Assembly: GCA_029204225.1 (NCBI GenBank) | Contig: CM055098.1 | Coordinates: 12,583,315-12,647,314 of the forward strand | DNA from: Diphasiastrum complanatum | Taxonomy: Eukaryota > Streptophyta > Lycopodiopsida > Lycopodiales > Lycopodiaceae | Direction: 5' to 3' | DNA length: 64,000 nt | Program-made: the position numbers and the translations under genes | Shown: positions 1 through 10,956 of the stretch, piece after piece | Numbering within the stretch: position 1 is the stretch's first letter | Layout: each line of letters begins with the position of its first letter | Notes under the pieces: generated by a model | What the model was told of the DNA's origin: nothing | The model's input: the letters and a program-made list of their open reading frames with translations, nothing else | Databases searched by the model: none

Positions 1-135
1 CTTGAAGCTAGTTAGAAACTGGTCGCCTCTAACTATTCTATATGGAAAGTAAGGATGGAGCACTTGCTTTTGGTTTAGGAATTAATGGGTATACTGTTGG
101 GAGAGAGTCCTCATATCTTTGAAAAATTGTCTATT
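1..135 (+). pseudogene. Ty1/copia gag N-terminal fragment
   Basis: Frame 1 reads through two stops (codons 5 and 26) and gives the start of a Copia Gag. The diagnostic run is NYSIWKVRMEHLLL, followed by a segment like the 'ELMGILLGE' part of other Gags here (compare the intact one starting at 19,412). Gag would form the cytoplasmic particle that packages element RNA. The fragment is cut by the window edge on the left and loses similarity near 135, so it is a dead 5' scrap. Basis: motif seen directly; family from established Copia Gag structure. Confidence 0.7.
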
Positions 136-140
136 TTTGC

Positions 141-2039
141 TCATATTTTTTAGGATTCTTAGCTTTTGCTATGGACCAATACTTCTTTGAGCACCACTCT
201 ACAAAGTCTTTTCCATTGATGCAATTCGAATAGTTGCTAGTCTTCTCATATATATCCACATTTTTTGTGTATACTTTGTCTATATTCACATTTTTGCTTT
301 TCAAAGGTAAGTCATTTCAAAGCAAAAATTTGCCAGCCCTCTCATGTGTTGTGGAATGATGTTACCTTGATACTATCGTCACAAGCATTGTATTGTACCA
401 ATTGTTCATACTCTCGTTAAAAATTTGTGCATTGGTGGCAATCATGGCTTTCATTATTCCAGGCGAGCGGCAGTCATGGCTATCACTTTTTGGATAGGTG
501 GACGTGATCGTGGCTGTTGTCATTGTCAAAACAATTGCATAGTGCAATAACTAGCTAGTATAGTTGATTGGCTTTATTTATAGTGGTATCACGCCAATAA
601 GATAGTCAACAGTTTGTCCATTTGAGTCAGAGTCACGTAGGCTTGGAGTTGAGTGTGACAAGGGTTCTAATGTTCAATTTGATAGTTGGTCGAATCAAAC
701 ATTCGAGCACTTGTCGACAATCGACACTTGACACTCCTTCAATAGTTTGACTGTTGCATAGGTACCTGTCTTCGCTTCTCATGTATAAATATGTAGCAAC
801 ATGAATGGATCTAGATTAACTGTGGGATTTAGAGAGAGAAGTAATAAATCCAACAATTACGACATGGGAAAGAGGGACGTAGCTTTAACTGCCAGACCTA
901 AATACTACTCATAATAGATAGTTTCAATTCAACATTAGAAAATCATTGACTATACATAATGATATACATTTGTCCCAATATAAAAAACAAAGCCCATCTA
1001 AAGACAATAGCAATGAAGCAAACCAATACACAAATAGATTTTTTCCAAAGTTCTTGACTACTTCTTGCAATTCAGAAAGAAGAGAAGGCTAAGTCAATGG
1101 ATTTAGTATGTCGTTTGAATTATGTCCAAATGGTAATATTTTATCATTTTGTTCTAATGTGGTTAACAAATGTCCAAGTCCTATTCTTATGTTTTGATGA
1201 TGTGTACTTCATATTTTTATTAGGGTTAGGGTGGCTATATATATGAAAATAAATGAATATGCAAGCAAATAATGTGTGATATTTATAAAAGATATTACAA
1301 TATGAACAATGAGAATTGCAGATCAAAACAAAAATATGTAATAATTTCTTGTGATGAATTACATTTGGTGTATCAATTTGATGATGATGATGAGTTAGAC
1401 AAACTATCAAAAAAAATTTGTTCTCTGGTTGCTTTTTGGCAAGATATTTGTGGAGATTTCTTTTAAGCTCTGGATCTTTCATAGAAATTTTAATTGGCAT
1501 GGACATGTTTAACATAAAACATTGATGTTAGCACATGATGATTTGTATATGACATCATATCAAGGTTGAAATCCAGTTGGTTATACATATGTGGCACAAA
1601 AGCAAAATAATCTGTTTGATATGCTCATTGACTTGTTAATTATGTCTACTAGCTATTTATTTGGTGAGGCTATAGTCGTATGGTAGTAGTGAGATTGTCA
1701 ACTTTATAGGTTTGGGCTTGTAAGTGCCTGATAGTATGCCAGTCTAGCTAGATGGAAGTTGATAGTCTCATGGTGGTAGTGGGATTTTCTCAAATTGAGC
1801 CATGCCACTTATGTTGTCCACTTGTCGGCAAGTTATATGGGAGAAAGTCAGATGTTAAAGAGTGTATGATCCAGCTTCTTCCTAAGTTGGGTTTTGCATG
1901 TGGTAACATGGGATATTTGGGAGTCAGCCATATTGAGTGATGCATGCTAAGACCTTCTGATTCTTGATCTTCCATGCCTAGTTTGCTTGATCACCATCTT
2001 CTGATTTCAAGTCAGCACCTTCTACTGCATGCCAAAGAT
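141..2039. other. intergenic stretch, no gene recognised
   Basis: AT-rich sequence without a supportable gene. Overlapping short frames on both strands near 1,144-1,515 have biased composition (His/Lys/Ile-rich) and no recognisable motif. A (GAT)n-like patch lies at about 1,378-1,395. Confidence 0.5.
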
Positions 2040-2158
2040 CTCTATCTATCAACATCATCAGTAGTTTTTAACTTCCAGATGTAGAAGTTAGAACCATTGA
2101 ACTTGTCAATGATTCTAGCCTCGTTGGATGATGACGAAGAGTTACCTATATGAGACAT
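2040..2158 (-). pseudogene. Ty1/copia gag start fragment
   Basis: Reading the minus strand from an ATG at 2158, about 38 codons give a typical Copia Gag N-terminus: a Ser-rich lead, then IIDKFNGSNFYIWKLK. Similarity stops near 2,045. It lies 54 bases downstream of a primer-binding site in the same orientation (2,212-2,223), so this is the 5' end of a minus-strand element whose remainder is deleted. Confidence 0.75.
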
Positions 2159-2211
2159 ACCAATAGTAATACAAATAGAACACACTTAATCTCTCGGTTT
2201 ATATGAGCTAC

Positions 2212-2223
2212 GCTCTGATACCA
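2212..2223 (-). promoter_or_regulatory. primer-binding site (tRNA-iMet type)
   Basis: Reverse strand reads TGGTATCAGAGC, the complement of the 3' end of plant initiator tRNA-Met, used by Copia elements to prime reverse transcription. It fixes the LTR edge of the minus-strand element just to its right. Confidence 0.85.
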
Positions 2224-2226
2224 ATC

Positions 2227-3345
2227 TGATGGGGCAAGGGAGATAGAAGAATGCGAATGGAGAAGAGAGCAAGAATATTGTAGAACAGCTCTTCCGTTAC
2301 AATCAACTGCTAGATGCAAAAATAGTCTAATAGAAAGTTTATGCTAAATATAATCATAGCTTTAAGTGTTTGAATTGCCCAACATGATCTTAAAAATTAA
2401 TTCATACTCACAAAACAAGAGTACAGTCCACCGAAGAGATTAGAAATGGTTTGTGTGTGGTATTACTGAAAAATGGATTCAATGTGAAGTTTAGTTCTGA
2501 AATAGACGAAAAGAGCAGTATGATATTGCGAGTTCCTCTGGCGTCAAAGACAGTCATCATTTGATCAGAAATTGAGGAGTTGTAGACGTCCGTGTTCTGA
2601 TTAAAGTGAGTAAACAAGCGCGATCAACAGTGATAAAGTGCATTCAATCACAACAAGCATTCACCTACGTTATACATAGATAGAAAAGCATGTTGCTGCT
2701 ATATTACACTGGAGCACAATAAAATAACAATTATAACCAAAAAGACGGCGTAACTGGGAGGCTCAAATAATACGTCTCATGGACGCTCGAGTAATTTGTG
2801 CTGGGATGATCTATTTATAGATTGCATCCATGTATTAAACTACATTATATGTTTGTCACCTAAGTTGTACTTGGAAGTATATGGCTTTTGTGACAATTGT
2901 ACATAGTGTATACTGTCAACCCGTAGGAAATGTTGACATGGACGAGGACGTCACAAATTCTCTCACTTCGCATTTTATGTGAAGTGGTTTTCTCTCGCTT
3001 CACAAATTTCGGGAAGTGGCTGGGAACGTTCCTCGTTAAAAATAGACAACCTTCACTTTTTCTCCCTCTTCAGGTTTTTCATGAAAAAGCCAAAGGTGCT
3101 CTAAAATAGTTCAAGCCTTGGAGTAGACGACCTTTGGGAATTCACTCTCTCTTCGCAAACATTTTGCAAAAAAACTGAAGGTGCCCTAAAATGGTTGAAC
3201 TTTGAACTGTGCCTAAGTGTCGCATTTTGGAAAAATGCGAAAAAGGCAAAACTGTCGTGAAATAGTTTAAACTGTTGAACTATGCTAATTTCACATTTTG
3301 AGAAAATGCGAAGAAGGCGACACTGTGGCGAACATAGTTCATTTC
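2227..3345 (-). repeat. probable Copia 5' LTR (minus strand), outer edge uncertain
   Basis: The sequence right of the primer site starts TGATGGGG, the complement of an LTR ending in CA. A minus-strand TATA-like TATAAATAG lies at about 2,809-2,819. The outer end was not found; the hairpin repeats at 2,960-3,345 may be its U3. No second LTR copy is visible, so the extent is inferred. Confidence 0.4.
2960..3345. repeat. diverged ~70-bp tandem repeat with small hairpins
   Basis: At least three, probably four, units carry a short inverted repeat of TTCGCATTTT and AAAATGCGAA followed by a GGC/GGTGC and an AAAT(A/G)GTT segment. Examples are at about 3,152-3,195, 3,219-3,260 and 3,288-3,330; a lone related hairpin (CACTTCGCATTTTATGTGAAG) is at about 2,967. 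The units are diverged. Similar ACCTTCA/TTTTTGCC motifs in the opposite orientation occur at 37,700-37,990. Confidence 0.55.
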
Positions 3346-4989
3346 TGCAGACTACCGCGACACTTAGAGTATTTTTGCAGATTGTCGCGAAAGTAATGTA
3401 TTTCTTTAGACTTGTTCTTAATCAAGTTTGTGGAAGTCCTTGAAGATTGCCAAGTCTTCAATGACTTGAAGTTATTAAACTAACATCTGAACTTGAAATT
3501 ATGACAGGATTGGTTACCCTTTGCTGGAGATCAGCCGAAAGCCCGTTTGTAGACATTCTTCAAATAGTTTGGTTGTCTAAGTTATGATTCCTTCAGGTAT
3601 CAGATGAGCAGACTTTGAACCCAAAATAGGTTTCACCTGACCCTAGATCAAAGATCAATAAACGTGCAAGAAGAATCATGACAACTATGTGCTTAATTTT
3701 CAACAAATATCACACATACATAATGCTCTCACAAAGAGTTTGTATTTTCATTGGCTATCCTGATGAACATAAAGCTTATAAAGTTTATGATCCATCCACC
3801 AATGTAGTATTTGTCTCCAGGGATGTAATATTGGACTCGGACATTTCCTGAGAGGTATACACCTCAATCATTCTGGACTTCATCAGAAGAACTAAAGAGC
3901 CTAGCTGAAGCAATTAACTCCAAGGATGCTGTGAAGTGGCAAGAAGCTATGAAAAGTGAGTACAACTCACTTTTGACGAATCAGACCTGGACATTGGTCA
4001 ACTTCCCCACTCACAAGAGAGTTATCGACAACAAGTGGATTTTCAAGAAGAAGATAAACTCTGATAGTTCCATTGCTAAATGGAAAGCACGGCTGGTGGC
4101 TAAAGGATTCACTCAAGTCCAAGAGTGGATTATCAAGAAATTTTCAGTCCTGTCATCAAAATACAGTCAATCAGGACTCTGATTGCGTTAGCAGCCACGG
4201 AAGACCTCAAAATGTACCAAATGGATGTTTCTCAATGGCAACGTCAAAGAGGAGCTGTATACCTTCCAACTGGAAGGATTCGAAGTCAAAGGCCAAGAGC
4301 ACAAAGTGTGCAAGCTGAACAAAGCAATCTATGGTCTGAAATAGGCCGAAAGAGCATGGTTCATAAAATCAACTCTTATCTCATTCAATTGGGATTTGCA
4401 AACAATTTAGCTGACTGTAATGTTCATTTGAAGCATACAGACACCAATTTAGTTCACATAGCTCTTTACGTAGATGATCCATTTATTTTGTCTAATGACA
4501 CTTCTCTTCTACACACTACTAAGAGTGATCTGTCAAAGGAATTTGACATGACTGATTTAGGAGTTGTCCATTCTTTGCTAGGAATTCACATTACTAGAAA
4601 TAGACTTCAGAAGAAGATCTATCTTAGTCAGCAGGCATTTAAAAAAAATTTCATATGTCTGATTGCAAACCAATTGATACTCCAATGGATCCAAGTATAG
4701 TATTGACTAAACCTACTTGTGCTGATTTTGATAGTGAAGTACTCGACATAGCAAAGTGCCCTTATCATTCAGTAATAGGATCTTTGATGTATGCAATGCT
4801 ATGTACTAGACCAGATTTAGCATACGCTGTTAGCACGTTAAGTCAATTCATGTCTAATCCTACGATCTCTCATTGTAAAACATTAAAGAGAGTGATGAGA
4901 TATATTCAGAGAAGTTTAGATCACATTTTATGTTATGATGAAAATGCTATCGACTCACTCGTGTGAGGCTACTCTGACTCAGATTGGGG

Positions 4990-5925
4990 GGGGGGGCCTT
5001 GGCATTTTGCGAGTTTTGTGAGTTTCTTTCCTACCATCATTCAACAAAAAGATAGCACATGGCGTGCCACCCTTTTTATGCTACTACTTCAATGTTTATG
5101 ATTAAGAATGTGGTTTGGTACATAGTTAAAGATACCACTAAGTTAAAAAAAAAAATCAAATTAATTAGATAGCAAGCGGCGTGCTAAGCGGCACGCCAAT
5201 TTTTTTTTTTTTTTGTGCAGCCAACCCAGATAAACACGCCGGCGTGCTATCTAGGTTGGCTGCAAAAAAAAATTCTCATTTCATATAGCACGCCGGTGTG
5301 CTATATGGGTTGGCTACAAAAAAAATTTCTCATTTCATGTAGCACGCCGATGTGCTATCTTGGTTGGTTGCAAAAAAACATTTCTCATTTCGTATAGCAC
5401 GCCGACGTGTTGTCTTTAAAGGCTGTAATTTTTTTTTTTAGTTGTTTTACTTAGCACGTCGGCTTACTATGTTGGGAGGTTTAAAGCAATATTCTGAAAT
5501 AATGTTTTTACTCAAAATTTGGTTCTCAAATGTGTCAAAATAGCTTGTTAATCTTATTATTTACTTGGCTAGCACATTGGCATGCTAGCCAAATTAGCTC
5601 CAAAAAGAAATCTATTTTTTCACAAAGTTCTTCAAAAAAACTACATGCTTTTTAAATAAAAAATATGCAGGCTAGCACGCCGACATGCTAACTTTTACAA
5701 TTTCAAGGACATTTTTTTAAAATAAAAGTGAACTTGTATTTATAGAGTAACAAAGTATTTTGTGATGGACCTATCTAGAATTTGATGGATAGTGACATTT
5801 TTAAGTATGCATCACACCATCATTCTTGTTTTTAAAAAATCATGTAGTGGCATAGAAAGAGTAGCACCATGTGCTACCATTTTGTTGGAGCATGTCATGG
5901 AAGAAACTCGCAAAAGATTTGCTCG
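4990..5925. mobile_element. insertion in Copia RNase H with palindrome array; possible MITE/MULE-like element
   Basis: It lies exactly between the two halves of an RNase H domain. The motif encoding DWGG is present on both sides (AGATTGGGG at about 4,982 and AGACTGGGG at about 5,942), as expected of a 9-bp target duplication with one change. Near the ends are inverted copies of TTTTGCGAGTTT (left about 5,005-5,017; right about 5,905-5,916 complemented). No transposase is encoded. The interior holds nine copies of a palindrome of the form AGCACGCCGGCGTGCT. Nine-base duplication is typical of Mutator-like elements, but the exact ends are not clear and class is inferred. Confidence 0.55.
5231..5412. 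repeat. 54-55-bp minisatellite with palindromic core
   Basis: Three full units and a partial one start at 5,233, 5,287, 5,341 and 5,396. Each has AGCACGCCG(G/A)(C/T)GTGCT, a GGGTTGGCTGC-like block, an A7-A9 run and TTTCTCATTTC. Looser copies of the palindrome occur at 5,054, 5,171, 5,453, 5,571 and 5,674. Confidence 0.85.
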
Positions 5926-6105
5926 TAGAAAGTCAAAACCCAGACTGGGGAGGAACAGTCTCTACCAGAAAATCTACCTCCGGGTTATGTTTTTATCTAG
6001 CAGGGGGACCGATTTCGTGGAACTCAAGGATGCAGAAATCAGTTGCGCTTTCTTCGACAGGGACAAAGTACATCATAACATGCAAACAAGACAAATGCTA
6101 ATAAG

Positions 6106-6758
6106 CAAGACAAGAATCAGAAGACGAAAAATACAAAATACAAGTCCGTCTGCGTGCGAGTCAATTCTGTAGTAGGATCTGTAGATCCAGAAGTCCGCTA
6201 GTAAATGAGACACGACTCGAGAGAGAACTATATTTCTCTCATGCCAATGCATTGTGTGGATCTGTCGCACAGTGCTTGAAGAATATGAAAAATCAATAGA
6301 TGATATTGTAGTTGTGGTGCACATTATTATTCTAAAAGATTGTATGATCTCAAATGTATTTTTTTTTGTTACAATTCGTGTGTCTGATTTTCTTGTCCAT
6401 TTAATTCCGCACTTTGGTTTGATATTGTTGAATGTTATATTTATTTGTTAAAGTAGATCAGCAGTGTCTGACTACTCTCTGAAGGATTGTAGAATATAGC
6501 CGGCAGTGACCAACGATCATATCTGAATTTCTGACGAACTGATCTTGTTCACGAATCCTTTTGCTTCGTGTTTCACTTCGCTTCGCTTCGCGATCACTTG
6601 GCTACAAGGGTAAATCAATTTTAGAGTTCACCTAAGTTTCATTTCGTTTCGTTTTGTTTCATTTCGTCTTCTTTCGTTTCGTCTTGTCTCATCTCATTAC
6701 AGAGCCTGATTGATCTTTTCGCGAATGCTTGTGCTTCGTTTCGTTTCGTGTCATTTAG
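6106..6758. other. no gene; TTTCGT-rich low-complexity tract
   Basis: After the RNase H remnant no coding sequence is seen. At about 6,556-6,750 the sequence is dominated by TTTCGT, TTCGC and TTTCAT units on one strand. It could be the 3' untranslated region or LTR remains of the Copia to the left. The position about 6,758 is also the left breakpoint inferred for the split Ty3/gypsy element. Confidence 0.5.
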
Positions 6759-9290
6759 GCACAAATAGATTTAGGAGGAGCTCAACAGGCAGATACCTCA
6801 AAGGCTCAATTGCCGAGCACACGACAACAAGGGAGGCAAGAGAAGCTTCAAGCTAAGAGCACATCACCGGTGTGATCAGTTTCAGATGGTCCCACCTCAA
6901 ATGCTGGCAGCTCATCCACGGCATCACAACAATACTCATCACCCTCACATGTCATCGACGGGGGTGATGGAGCAACTACATCTACACAACCATCTGATAC
7001 GGCAGTAACTCAAGCCATAGGTCAAGCAGATAAAGCCACCACCCCACCCACACTGATTACTACGCCAACGCCACCAACATCACCATTGGCAAAAAAAAAA
7101 AAAATTGGGTGGGGGGGGGGAGTGGGGATATCCAGTCCCCAGGACACAGAAGCGGCTCAACAACCACAGGCCCAGCAAGTCCACACACTAGACACATCGC
7201 AATATTTTGATGTTGCGGACCTGATGGAAATAAGCGATGATGAGCCAGAAAAGGTGGAGCAACCAGGAAGAAGTTTGACCCCTCCACTAACCACCACCAC
7301 CACAATCATTACTAACATCATCCCTCCACTCCCGCCACCTCCACCTCCATTTTCAGCTCTAACGCCACATTTATTTTTTGGTTTAGCCTCACCATCCCAC
7401 ACCCCAGATCAATACCCAACTCTCACTAACCCTGAAAAGCTCACTGAAGCAGCCAAGCGCTCGATGATAGGCCTATCTGAAATGAGCTACCACATGCATT
7501 GGTTGGTGAGCCAGCATCAAATGCTCGAGAGCAAAGTCCAGCATCAAGACCAAGAGATTGTACGATATCAAAGGCTGGCCAAAGAAAAAGAGGAAGAAAC
7601 AGTGGAAACCAAATCCGTGATGGCCGAGTAGAAATCCAATTTGGAAGAGGTCCAACAACAACTGAAGCACCAGATGGTCCAAATCGACCAAGTACGAGAT
7701 AGGTCATCGGGTGCAATGACAGTCAACGCTCCTCTAGTCAAGCCCGAGGACATTCAATTTCAGGCCCCACAGGCCTCGGCCATTCGGATGGAAAAATACG
7801 TAAGGCTAATCCAAGAGCGAGAAGCCGAAAAGAGAAATTTTGAAAACATTGTGGCCAAACAAGAGAAAATCATCCTGGAGTCCCAGAAGCAGCTGGAAGA
7901 AACCACGAAGGCCCTGCAGCAAGTCTTGGACAAGGTGAACCAATTATGGGACACGGCGTGATAGAGCAGGGAATCAAGATGGGCAAACCCACCCTTCAGA
8001 CGGTAGCTCGAGATCGGGTGGCCAGAGAGCCGGTGCTGCTTCCATGACTTTTTCCCGACCCCCTCCCACCTTTAACCCTTCCTCTTACTCTGCATTTAAT
8101 TTTTATGAAACATTCATTCCAACTTACCCAATTCTTCCTTTTCCCCTCTCTTCATCACCTCCTAGCAAAATAATGGGCCCATCAAAAGGTCCAGCTGACA
8201 CTTACAAAGCTTGACAGGACGAGTTCCTCCAACAACTCGCGTATAACTTGTTGATTCTGCCTCCTCCTAAACCTATCACCCCCGCACCTCTCTCTCCAGA
8301 TCATTCCATCCCCGACCTTCCAGAAACTAACACCAACGTGGGGGGTGATGATGACTTCTTGGCAGATCAACTAGAAAGGAGAAGGTTCTCGTCCAAACCA
8401 GACACAAGTGCAGCAGAGCCATCGACAAGCGAGCAAGCTAAAGAGAAAGATACGGGCACCAAGGCCCTAGATGATTATCTGGCAAGGCCATCCCAGCTAT
8501 GTAGGACGACTTCCCCTACTAGGCCTAGAGGCAAACTGGCTGACACAAGGGAGTCAGAGAAATTTGAGAGGAAATACCCACCCAACATGAGAGGAGACAA
8601 AGAAGACGTTGACAAAGCCAATACTCCACCAGGGCCGAGACCTTTGCCGCACTACAACTGCAGCCAGAATGGCGGACTAAAGTTATGAAATATAACATGC
8701 AGCTTCAAGAGTATTTGAAAGCACCGGCATGGAAGCGAGTGGATCCTTTAGAAACCCATGGCTGGTGGAAAAGCCCCGAGTGGAGTTAGTAAACTGGCCA
8801 GTCATTCCGGGAATTTCAGAGAAAACCTCTCCGGATGCTCTGAGGCTGCAGTTACTCGGCATAAATACAAATCAAGTGCCAATCTTTGCGTGCAGGAAAG
8901 TGCCAAGTATTGCAGATCTATGGCCTTCCTGATGCAACAAGATTGTTACTGAGATCGAGGCCTGGAGCCCATCAAAATCAATCCAAATGTCACCCTCCAG
9001 TTGGAAGAAGACCATGAAATGATGGCCAGGCTATACTACAGAGCGGCTTTCATGTCGTCACGCTATGTGACCATGGTGGAAGACTGGCGGGAAATGGGCT
9101 TCGTAGAAAAGATAAGAGAATATCTGGGCCCCTCAATTTCAGAAGTAAGCTCCGCTTCCAAGTTTTTGAAGCCCTGGGCCAGAAGATGAGCGAGGAAAGC
9201 AGACGGCACGACAACGAGGCGAGCAGGATTCACAAGAAGTGCTCAAGAGGGCTGGTATGTAGCGACCAATTGAGAGACTTCCAATTTTGA
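6759..9290 (+). pseudogene. accessory 3' ORF of an Athila/Tat-like element: Pro/Thr-rich, coiled coil, C-terminal domain (unrecognised)
   Basis: One frame is open from 6,759 to 7,961 except for TGA at 6,873 and TAG at 7,629. The next frame (+1) continues without a gap from 7,960 to 8,688 with one TGA near 8,212; coding then continues across shifts to TGA at 9,288-9,290. In order it has a Ser/Thr/Gln-rich lead, poly-Pro (about 7,322-7,350), an acidic MEISDDEPEKVEQ, a long Glu/Lys/Gln-rich coiled coil (about 7,440-7,955), a Pro-rich linker, a segment with WKRVDPLETHGWW (about 8,730-8,770), and YYRAAFMSSRYVTMVEDW (about 9,032-9,085). No membrane segment, zinc finger or enzyme motif was seen. It ends 115 bp before a polypurine tract and LTR, the position of env-like ORFs in Athila elements. 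Its start is probably at 50,217 on the minus strand. Function unknown. Confidence 0.6.
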
Positions 9291-9404
9291 TGAATAAATT
9301 TTGCGGATAATAAGCACCTAGTTTTACGGAAGCGAACGAAGATCCACGCTTTTCCAAGTGCCAAGCGGAAGACATCACCGGTGTTGCAGTGGCTCCAGCA
9401 ACAG

Positions 9405-9419
9405 ATTAGGGGTGGATAA
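9405..9419 (+). promoter_or_regulatory. polypurine tract before 3' LTR
   Basis: The purine-rich TTAGGGGTGGATAA lies directly against the LTR start TGTTAGC at 9,420, the position where plus-strand DNA synthesis is primed in LTR elements. It marks this LTR as the 3' one and the ORF to its left as internal. Confidence 0.7.
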
Positions 9420-10521
9420 TGTTAGCGAATTCTAGAGAATCTCCAAGTGCCGAGCCAAGCTGAAGACACAAGTTATCTCTCACCCATGACCGAGGAGGTC
9501 TCAGAAGGAAGAGAGCAGAAGAAGCTGAGAGCCAAGCATGAGAACCGAGGAATTACTAGCTAGGAAGACAATGAGTTATCTATGTGAGCCTACATGGTGT
9601 ATCCCAAAGAAGGAATGACCATGTAGGAGCTAGTAATATTTCCTAGGCATTGTAAATAGATGTAGACCTCCCTTAAATTAGTAAGAGTGAGCCACCTTTT
9701 GATGGTGACCTTTAGTGAAAGGGCAGATTCCACATGTAATTTCTAATTTGGTGGAATTGCCACTTGGGCTCCACATAGGCAGCCTTCTTGCTTATTTAAG
9801 GGCCCCCCCTCTCTTGTGAGGGAGCTTTTTGATGTATTGTCAAGTTCTCTTGAGCTAATAAAGAGGATCCTTTCTTGATGATAGCTAAGCTCCTTGTTCA
9901 TGGCAATGTTCTTGAGTGAGATTTCTATGAGAATGCTTGATTCCTTTGCATTGTGGATTAACTAGGTTCTTGTTTCTTGTTTCTTGCTTAGTTGTGGATT
10001 AGGATTCAGTTCTTGTTTGTGGAATGAGGTAGTAATCAGCATTCAAGTAAACTAGATAGGCTGGTTTGTGGTATAATTCTTGCATACTTCCTTACAGCCC
10101 AGTTCTTGATTATTCTTGAGCAATCTAAACATCAAGAAATGAGTGTTTCTTGATTCTTAGACTATTAAAATACTACTAGTAATCTTGTTTCTTGTTTCTT
10201 GAATCTTGTTTCTTGAATCTTGTTTCTTGTTCTAGTAGTTAATCTTGTCTTGATTGTTTCTGATTCAGTAGATAATAAGATTGCTCCCTATTCTAAAATG
10301 CTGATCCTCTTGAGCTGTAGATGGTTACATGGCTGGTTATGCATGTAGCTGAGTATCAGAACGATGTCTCCCATTGACAGGCTGGGAAATACATGCTGAA
10401 AATTGAGTAACACTTTTGTTGTAACTATTCTAATAAGAAGAAGTACCATAAAGAACCGTAACTATAGAAGTATAAGAAGAAGCAGAAAACCGTGTTCATA
10501 GATTCGAGGAATCCGTGAACA
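9420..10521 (+). mobile_element. 3' LTR of the Athila/Tat-like element
   Basis: Starts TGTTAGC and ends GTGAACA. It matches, as an inverted copy, 59,264-60,216 along its whole length, with scattered substitutions and one large length difference: about 125 bp around 9,972-10,097, rich in TTCTTG, is absent from the other copy. A TATA-like TTATTTAAG is at about 9,793. The right flank is CTCAC, the complement of the GTGAG flanking the partner LTR, so both were probably one insertion. Confidence 0.85.
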
Positions 10522-10956
10522 CTCACTTTGATTGATTGAATCACCAATGCATGCAAGCTCCCTATGAATATCCTTGACTCTCAAAACATAATTAGATGCA
10601 CTCTCATCACTCTTTTGACTACTTTGAAATATTTGATTTCTAAGAGTGAGGAGCCTAGAGGTGTTCTTAACCTCATAGACAATCTTGAGACAATCCCAAA
10701 CTTCTTTGACTGTAGTGCAAGTACCAATCTCCCTCAATATCTCATTAGAGACATTCATCTTGATGTAGTGGAGAGCCATCTTAGCTCTCTTCTTTTGAAC
10801 CTCTTGAAGAATTTGAGGCTCTTCTTCAAGGCCAATAACAATGTCCATCACATCTTGAAGTATCAAGATGGACTCCATCCTCAACTTCCATATTGAATAA
10901 TTGAAAGTGGACAATCTCTCACTTGGTTCCAACAAGAATGAACCCATTGAAGCCAT
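10522..10956 (-). pseudogene. Ty1/copia gag, first half (target of the Athila-like insertion)
   Basis: From ATG at 10,956 the minus strand encodes about 145 uninterrupted Gag codons: MASMGSFLLEPSERL, NYSIWKLRMESILIL, then YVLRVKDIHRELACIGD and SINQSE at the LTR edge. Gag normally continues with an 'ELVQLILNGL' block, and precisely that block begins at 60,217 on the plus strand. The 5-bp CTCAC at the LTR edge is the complement of GTGAG there. Downstream of 10,522 this frame reads into the LTR. The coding part is intact, so the loss is by insertion and rearrangement, not decay. Confidence 0.85.

Larger units (their letters stand above)
3721..6105 (+). pseudogene. Ty1/copia integrase end, reverse transcriptase and RNase H, broken by an insertion
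   Basis: About 3,735-3,848 encodes the region after integrase (GYPDEHKAYKVYDP, then VSRDVILD). Reverse transcriptase follows: NKWIFKKK and ARLVAKGFTQ (3,931-4,120), a frameshift near 4,125, the catalytic YVDD at about 4,469, and after another shift the SLMYAMLCTRPDLAYAVS block (4,655-4,966). RNase H begins YSDSDWGG at about 4,966-4,990, is interrupted by roughly 940 bp, and resumes as PDWGGTVSTRKSTSG at about 5,937 to 6,105. Several stops and frameshifts show that it is inactive. Gag, protease and catalytic integrase are missing on the left. Confidence 0.85.

Noticed and set aside
1144-1515. 123-codon minus-strand ORF overlapping a 64-codon plus-strand ORF
   Set aside because: Biased composition, no motif, no splice or promoter support; chance frames in AT-rich DNA.
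1150-1525. Possible MITE with inverted GTTAACAAATGTCC / ATGTTAAACATGTCC ends
   Set aside because: Only about three quarters of the bases match, no target duplication visible; too weak to call.
7060-7753. Gly/Val-rich minus-strand ORFs
   Set aside because: Antisense shadows of the Pro/Thr-rich accessory ORF on the plus strand.
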